Source: Thiomicrorhabdus sp033238645 (GTDB lineage: Bacteria; Pseudomonadota; Gammaproteobacteria; Thiomicrospirales; Thiomicrospiraceae). Taken from it: 10,788 nt of DNA. This document shows, piece after piece, positions 7,252 through 10,788 of this stretch. The notes under the pieces are model-generated. The model saw only the letters and a list, made by a program, of their open reading frames with translations, was not told the DNA's origin and did no database searches. Position numbers and translations under genes: made by a program. The stretch's first letter is position 1, and each line of letters starts with the position of its first letter. The stretch covers positions 1 through 10,788 of the forward strand of contig BQXR01000017.1 of assembly GCA_033238645.1 (NCBI GenBank). The letters are read 5' to 3'.

Positions 7252-8271
7252 TTAAGCGGTTAATTCAGTGACTTGTTCAGCCATCTTTTGTGCCGCTTTT
7301 TCAGCCTTAATGTTCTGCTGCATTTTTAGGCCTAATTTAGCAAAGAGCTGTATATCATGATCTGACTCAGGGTTGTCTGTGGTCAGTAACTTATCGCCGT
7401 AGAAGATTGAGTTGGCACCAGCAAAGAAACACAGGGCTTGTGCTTCATCGGTTAAGCTCATGCGGCCTGCGGATAGACGCACATAGGTTTGTGGCATGAC
7501 AATACGCGCTGTCGCAATCACGCGAATAAATTCAAACGAGTCTGTCTGATCTTTCATGTGCGCTAAAGGCGTACCCTCAATTGGCACGAGTAGGTTGATT
7601 GGCACTGAGTTTGGGTGTATGCGCATGGTTGCAAAGGTGCGCAGAAGTTCCGCACGATCTTTATGTTGTTCACCCATGCCGATAATACCGCCAGAGCAGA
7701 CATTGATACCCGCTTCTTGGACTTTATCGATGGTATCTAAACGGTCTTGATAGCTACGGGTGGTAATGATTTTAGGGTAGAAGGCTTCAGAGGTATCTAG
7801 GTTATGGTTGTAGTAATCTAAGCCGGCTTCTTTAAGTTGTGCCACTTGATTATTATCTAACATGCCCAAAGTTAGGCAGGTTTCCATGCCCAACTCTTTA
7901 ACAACACGCACCATCTCTAAAACACGAGGGAAACCCTTTTTAGTTGGGTTACGCCATGCCGCGCCCATGCAGAGACGAGTTGCTCCACGTTCTTTGGCCA
8001 CCAGAGCTTGCTCGATGACCTCTTGAACTTCCATCATCTGCTCTTTTTCAATATCGGTTTGATTACGTGAACTTTGCGAACAGTAAGAACAATCTTCTGC
8101 ACAGCCACCCGACTTGATATTAACCAGAGTGCTGGTCTGAACTTCATTTGGGTTAAAGTGCTGGCGATGAACACTTTGGGCTTGGAACATTAGGTCGTTA
8201 AAGGGTTGATCCATAATGGCGCGAATCTCATCCAGCGTCCAGTCGTTTCTAATCTTTCCAGAAGTGTCCAT
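7252..8271 (-). CDS. bioB: Biotin synthase BioB
   Basis: BioB is a radical-SAM enzyme that inserts sulfur into dethiobiotin, the last step of biotin synthesis. In the 339-residue protein the [4Fe-4S] cluster ligands are Cys57, Cys61 and Cys64 (SGGCAEDCSYCSQS). The [2Fe-2S] sulfur-donor cluster ligands are Cys101 (RLCMGAAWR), Cys132 (ETCLTLGML), Cys192 (NVCSGGIIGMGE) and Arg265 (YVRLSAGR), all present. Other family segments are YYNHNLDT and NLLVPIEGTPL. Length is normal; the last 20 or so residues are a Lys/Ala/Glu-rich tail. The ATG at 8271 has GAGAG 6 nt upstream. It is the first gene of the operon, divergent from comF, behind a good promoter at 8330-8358. Confidence 0.96.
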   Translation of the reverse strand: MDTSGKIRNDWTLDEIRAIMDQPFNDLMFQAQSVHRQHFNPNEVQTSTLVNIKSGGCAEDCSYCSQSSRNQTDIEKEQMMEVQEVIEQALVAKERGATRLCMGAAWRNPTKKGFPRVLEMVRVVKELGMETCLTLGMLDNNQVAQLKEAGLDYYNHNLDTSEAFYPKIITTRSYQDRLDTIDKVQEAGINVCSGGIIGMGEQHKDRAELLRTFATMRIHPNSVPINLLVPIEGTPLAHMKDQTDSFEFIRVIATARIVMPQTYVRLSAGRMSLTDEAQALCFFAGANSIFYGDKLLTTDNPESDHDIQLFAKLGLKMQQNIKAEKAAQKMAEQVTELTA

Positions 8272-8283
8272 GTGGTTCTCTCT

Positions 8284-8372
8284 ATTGTTCGTTTGCTATG
8301 CATAAGTGAATACGCTTTTAATAAGGTGTATTATATCTTTAAAAGACCGATATGTTTACTGCATCGAACAAT
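8284..8372. repeat. 8-bp inverted repeat flanking the biotin promoter
   Basis: ATTGTTCG at 8284-8291 and its exact complement CGAACAAT at 8365-8372 lie 73 bp apart, on either side of the bioB promoter. Next to the arms are the similar stretches GTTTGCTATGCAT (from 8291) and GTTTACTGCAT (from 8354). This may be a looping-type operator or chance; only the symmetry is seen. Confidence 0.35.
8330..8358 (-). promoter_or_regulatory. Sigma-70-type promoter for the biotin operon
   Basis: On the minus strand a perfect -10 box TATAAT (8335-8330) lies 17 bp from a fair -35 box TAAACA (8358-8353; 4 of 6 match TTGACA). Transcription would start near 8323, leaving a leader of about 50 nt before bioB. The bases GTTTAC at 8354-8359 on the plus strand, overlapping the -35 box, resemble half of a BirA operator, but no second half at the usual spacing was found, so no operator is claimed. 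Confidence 0.65.
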
Positions 8373-8399
8373 CTGAGGGGATGATAGGGGGAGAAGCAC

Positions 8400-9077
8400 A
8401 TGAAGGCGATTGAAAAGTGGCTACTACCGCCTACCTGCGTTGTTTCTAAGCAGTCTGCAGAGCAGTTTGATCTTTCTGATTCTGTGTTACAGGATTTAAG
8501 CAGCCCCTTCTCTGTTTGTCCGCAATGTTGTGAGCTGAGCCTAGAGGGGGATCTGTGTGGTGCTTGCCTGACTAAACCGCCTGCTTTTGATAGAACCCAA
8601 GTGGGTTTCTATTTTGAAGAGCCTTTGAGCAAGTTGATTTATGACCTTAAATATCATCAGCAAGTTGCCTATGCGCGTCTATTGTCAGAGATGGTGATTG
8701 AGCAGTTTGATATTGCTGGGGTGCAAGCACTGGTACCGATTCCAACACACCCTTTAAGGCGGCGAGAGCGAGGCTATAATCAAGCGGACCTGATTGCCAA
8801 AGCGCTGGGTAAACTGTTAGAACTGCCTGTGATCAGCCATGCCATAAAGCGCATTAAACATACAGAAAGCCAAACCCATTTAAGTGCAAAGCAGCGTCAT
8901 CAAAACTTAACAAAAGCATTTCAAATAGAGACGGAGTGTTTTGCTAAGCTAACGCACATCGCTCTGGTGGATGATGTTATTACCACTGGGGCAACCATGC
9001 AAAAAGTCGCTGAGTTGATTAAAAAACAGACTCAAGTCGAGCACCTTCAGGCGTGGGCGATTGCTAAAACAAAGTGA
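8400..9077 (+). CDS. comF: ComF/GntX-family phosphoribosyltransferase-like protein
   Basis: The family carries an N-terminal zinc knuckle and a type I phosphoribosyltransferase fold. Members are linked to DNA uptake and recombination in naturally competent bacteria; E. coli GntX is needed to use DNA as a nutrient. The 225-residue protein has CPQC (40-43) and CGAC (53-56), then KPPAFDR, the segment ALVPIPTHPLRRRERGYNQ (110-127), TESQTHLSAKQRHQNLTKAF (155-174) and the PRPP-binding loop ALVDDVITTGATM (188-200). The first zinc knuckle seen in GntX is degraded: its CxxC is CVVS (13-16), and the next pair is replaced by LSDSV. The ATG at 8400 has a strong ribosome site (AGGGGGAG, 8386-8393, spacing 6). 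It is divergent from bioB. No clear promoter of its own was found. Confidence 0.88.
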   Translation: MKAIEKWLLPPTCVVSKQSAEQFDLSDSVLQDLSSPFSVCPQCCELSLEGDLCGACLTKPPAFDRTQVGFYFEEPLSKLIYDLKYHQQVAYARLLSEMVIEQFDIAGVQALVPIPTHPLRRRERGYNQADLIAKALGKLLELPVISHAIKRIKHTESQTHLSAKQRHQNLTKAFQIETECFAKLTHIALVDDVITTGATMQKVAELIKKQTQVEHLQAWAIAKTK

Positions 9078-9156
9078 CAGAATGGTCGTTTACTGAGAAG
9101 AAGCATTTAGTAGGTAAATTTAGTGAATATAGCTATTTTAAGGAATTAAGAGTTTT

Positions 9157-10065
9157 ATGTCTCACCATCATCAGCCCGTCTCCCATCACCATAATCATAT
9201 TGGTAAAGCCGATCAGAAGAATCAAAAGAAGATTTTGATTGCCGCCATGATTACGGCGAGTTATATGATGGTTGAGATTCTGGGTGGCCTTTGGGTAAAT
9301 TCCATTGCGCTGGTGGCAGATGGTGTGCATATGATGACGGATGCTATGGCGTTAGCTTTAGCTTGGTGGGGTTTTCATATGAGCCAAAAACCAGCAACAG
9401 GCTCTATGACATTTGGTTTTCAGCGAGCACAGATACTGACAGCATTTATAAATGGGGCTAGTCTGCTACTGATTGTGGGTGGTATTATTGGTATGGCAAC
9501 CTATCGTTTTTTTGATCCACAAGAGATTCTGGGCAAAGAGATGTTTATTATTGCGCTGATTGGCTTATTGAATAATCTATTTGTCTTTTGGCTACTGCAC
9601 TCGGGTGACCAAAGCAGTATGAATATGCGTGGTGCAACCCTGCATTTTTTAGGGGATATTTTAGGCTCTGTCGCCGTCATTGGTGGTGCAATCATTATCT
9701 TCTATACGGGCTGGGTGTTAGTTGATCCTATCTTGTCATTAATCATGGCGGCCATTATTGGGGTAGGGGCGTATCGATTGACTCGTGAGTCTGCGCATAT
9801 CCTATTAGAGGGCGTACCAGCAGGTTATGAGATTCAGAATATAACTGATGATCTAGAGCGGGAATTTAGCTACTTAACCGCTGTACACCATATTCATCTG
9901 TGGGCGATCAGTGAAGAGCAAGTAGTGATGACACTACATGCAAAAACTGATTTAGAGTACATTAACGACCACAACCTTGCCGAGATCAAACAGTATCTGC
10001 ACGATATTCATAAGGTACACCATGTAACCTTGCAGTTAGAGAGTGATGTTTTAGCCAGAAGATAA
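9157..10065 (+). CDS. Cation diffusion facilitator, zinc-type exporter (CzcD/ZitB-like)
   Basis: CDF transporters exchange cytoplasmic Zn2+ and similar ions for protons across the inner membrane. The 302-residue protein has six hydrophobic segments between about 26 and 205. The transport site is predicted from His58/Asp62 in helix 2 (ADGVHMMTDA) and His163/Asp167 in helix 5 (LHFLGDILGS). This HxxxD/HxxxD set is typical of zinc-selective members such as CzcD, ZitB and ZnT. The cytoplasmic C-terminal domain has VHHIHLWAISEEQVVMTLHA (243-262), matching the family. The N-terminus is His-rich (HHH at 3-5, HHHNH at 10-14), a likely metal-collecting tail. Two ribosome sites are possible: TAAGGA with a long spacing of 12, or AAGAG with a spacing of 4. 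It starts 79 bp after comF, on the same strand, but with no functional link. Exact substrate is not proven. Confidence 0.93.
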   Translation: MSHHHQPVSHHHNHIGKADQKNQKKILIAAMITASYMMVEILGGLWVNSIALVADGVHMMTDAMALALAWWGFHMSQKPATGSMTFGFQRAQILTAFINGASLLLIVGGIIGMATYRFFDPQEILGKEMFIIALIGLLNNLFVFWLLHSGDQSSMNMRGATLHFLGDILGSVAVIGGAIIIFYTGWVLVDPILSLIMAAIIGVGAYRLTRESAHILLEGVPAGYEIQNITDDLEREFSYLTAVHHIHLWAISEEQVVMTLHAKTDLEYINDHNLAEIKQYLHDIHKVHHVTLQLESDVLARR

Positions 10066-10080
10066 GTCACTACCTTATCT
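10060..10080 (+). other. Weak hairpin overlapping the stop of the CDF gene
   Basis: AGATAAG (10060-10066) and CTTATCT (10074-10080) form a 7-bp AT-rich stem with a 7-nt loop that includes the stop codon. It is followed by GATC and a C9 tract, not by T residues, so it is a poor terminator. The 42 bp between the two convergent genes hold nothing better. Confidence 0.3.
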
Positions 10081-10083
10081 GAT

Positions 10084-10092
10084 CCCCCCCCC
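10084..10092 (+). repeat. C9 homopolymer between convergent genes
   Basis: Nine C residues followed by TGCTCA lie between the stops of the CDF gene and the metallopeptidase gene. A very similar string, C8 followed by TGCACA, lies between bioB and bioF (7233-7240). Shorter relatives of the CnTG pattern occur inside coding regions. Confidence 0.8.
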
Positions 10093-10107
10093 TGCTCAAT
10101 TATTTAG

Positions 10108-10788
10108 TTAGCGTTTGAGTGCTTTTAGCCATTTCCAGAGGTTAAATAGGCTTGAAAGGGATGCCGCTACATAGGTCATCGCGCAGGCAAACAGGATTTT
10201 TTTAGCGGATTTTTGATCACTTCTATTTAGATACTCGCCCTCTTCTAACAAGGGTAAAGCTCTTTTGAAGCTGGCATCAAACTCTACGGGTAGGGTGCTT
10301 AAGTGAATAATAACGGGTACGCCCATGGCAATAACCCCTGCGGTAAAGGTCATTATTGCGATGATGGGTGAGTGGGTTAATGGAATTAAGAAGGGGGTGA
10401 CCATTAAGGCTGCGCCTGCAAACTTCTGCATAATGGCGGCACGCTCTATCAGTACGGTTCTCTGTTTTAACTCTGGGTAGCCGGTCTTATCTTGTAGCGC
10501 ATGACCAACTTCATGTGCAACAACAGTGATGGCGGTAAGTGAGTTGTTATGTGCATAGGCTGTTGAGATTCGCACTACCTTGTCAATTGGGTCATAGTGA
10601 TCACCTTGATCTGTCTCTTCAACTCTTACGCCTTGTAGATCTAACTTCTTGACTAGGTGTTCTGCAAACTGCAAACCTGTCCCAGGGATATCAGGATGCG
10701 GCTGATTGTGTTTATTTAAGATGTGTTTGGTCCACAGGCTAGGCAGGGAGGTCAGAATAAACAGAAGTACAAAACCGATAATTAAAAA
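10108..10788 (-). CDS. Membrane-anchored neutral zinc metallopeptidase, YugP type (5' end outside window)
   Basis: The frame stays open from the right edge to the stop at 10108, 227 codons; the TTG at 10674 that could be taken as a start lies inside the gene. The visible N-terminus, FLIIGFVLLFILTSLPSLW, is a membrane segment, as in YugP-type zinc peptidases (Pfam Zn_peptidase_2). Then come GTGLQFAEHLVKKLDL, a DHYDP motif with a following RIS strand, and the catalytic zinc motif VVAHEVGHALQ (HEVGH at 54-58 counted from the TTG). Two further hydrophobic segments follow, then LPVEFDASFKRALPLLEEG, whose Glu is the likely third zinc ligand, and a last hydrophobic helix (ACAMTYVAASLSSLF). All catalytic residues are present. 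Substrate is unknown; the family is thought to act in membrane protein quality control. It converges on the CDF gene. Confidence 0.88.
   Translation of the reverse strand, partial: FLIIGFVLLFILTSLPSLWTKHILNKHNQPHPDIPGTGLQFAEHLVKKLDLQGVRVEETDQGDHYDPIDKVVRISTAYAHNNSLTAITVVAHEVGHALQDKTGYPELKQRTVLIERAAIMQKFAGAALMVTPFLIPLTHSPIIAIMTFTAGVIAMGVPVIIHLSTLPVEFDASFKRALPLLEEGEYLNRSDQKSAKKILFACAMTYVAASLSSLFNLWKWLKALKR

Noticed and set aside
8354..8359. GTTTAC over the bioB -35 box as a BirA operator
   Set aside because: Only six bases match and the other half-site cannot be found 14-16 bp away, so only the promoter is called.
9078..9156. Separate promoter or Zur-type operator before the CDF gene
   Set aside because: The gap is AT-rich with an ATAGCTAT palindrome, but no -35/-10 pair or Zur box convinced me.
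9133..9330. 65-codon minus-strand open frame across the start of the CDF gene
   Set aside because: It is the complement of the His-rich start and first helix of a clear transporter gene and has no domain of its own.
10108..10674. Metallopeptidase starting at the TTG at 10674
   Set aside because: The same frame continues upstream to the window edge and encodes the family's N-terminal membrane segment, so the gene is cut by the edge and the TTG is internal.

Overview
The window reads as chromosomal DNA of a gammaproteobacterium, probably aquatic and with a moderately AT-rich genome. The protein families (BioC/BioH pimelate route, ComF/GntX, DUF748, a TbpB-like barrel protein, a chemotaxis-receptor remnant) and a biotin operon divergent from comF support this. 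Genus cannot be fixed by reading alone. There is no tRNA, rRNA, CRISPR array, integrase or transposase.

Layout. (1) 1-1059 (+): 3' part of a gene for an exported protein with a C-terminal TbpB-like beta-barrel; its signal peptide runs off the left edge. (2) 1060-1359: a hairpin terminator, a 38-codon remnant of a methyl-accepting chemotaxis protein C-terminus on the minus strand, and about 80 bp with nothing recognisable. (3) 1360-8271 (-): a compact operon transcribed right to left, bioB - bioF - DUF748/AsmA-like gene - bioH - bioC. (4) 8272-8399: divergent intergenic region with a good sigma-70-type promoter for bioB. (5) 8400-9077 (+): comF/gntX-family gene. (6) 9157-10065 (+): a cation diffusion facilitator (zinc-type) exporter. 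(7) 10108 to the right edge (-): a membrane-anchored neutral zinc metallopeptidase of the YugP type, whose 5' end is outside the window.

How the genes fit together. BioC methylates malonyl-ACP so that fatty acid synthesis can build a pimeloyl chain. BioH removes the methyl group. BioF condenses pimeloyl-ACP with alanine. BioB performs the last step, sulfur insertion into dethiobiotin. BioA and BioD, which act between BioF and BioB, are not in the window: the operon ends at bioC, where a chemotaxis-receptor fragment lies instead of bioD. The 914-residue AsmA-like envelope protein inside the operon has no obvious role in biotin synthesis but is tightly spaced with bioH.

No clearly new defence or mobile system was found. 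The points most worth a second look are the TbpB-like non-lipidated exported protein, the DUF748 gene inside the biotin operon, the receptor remnant where bioD might be expected, a G8 tract that can fold into a hairpin just before bioF, and the ComF protein with a degraded first zinc knuckle.
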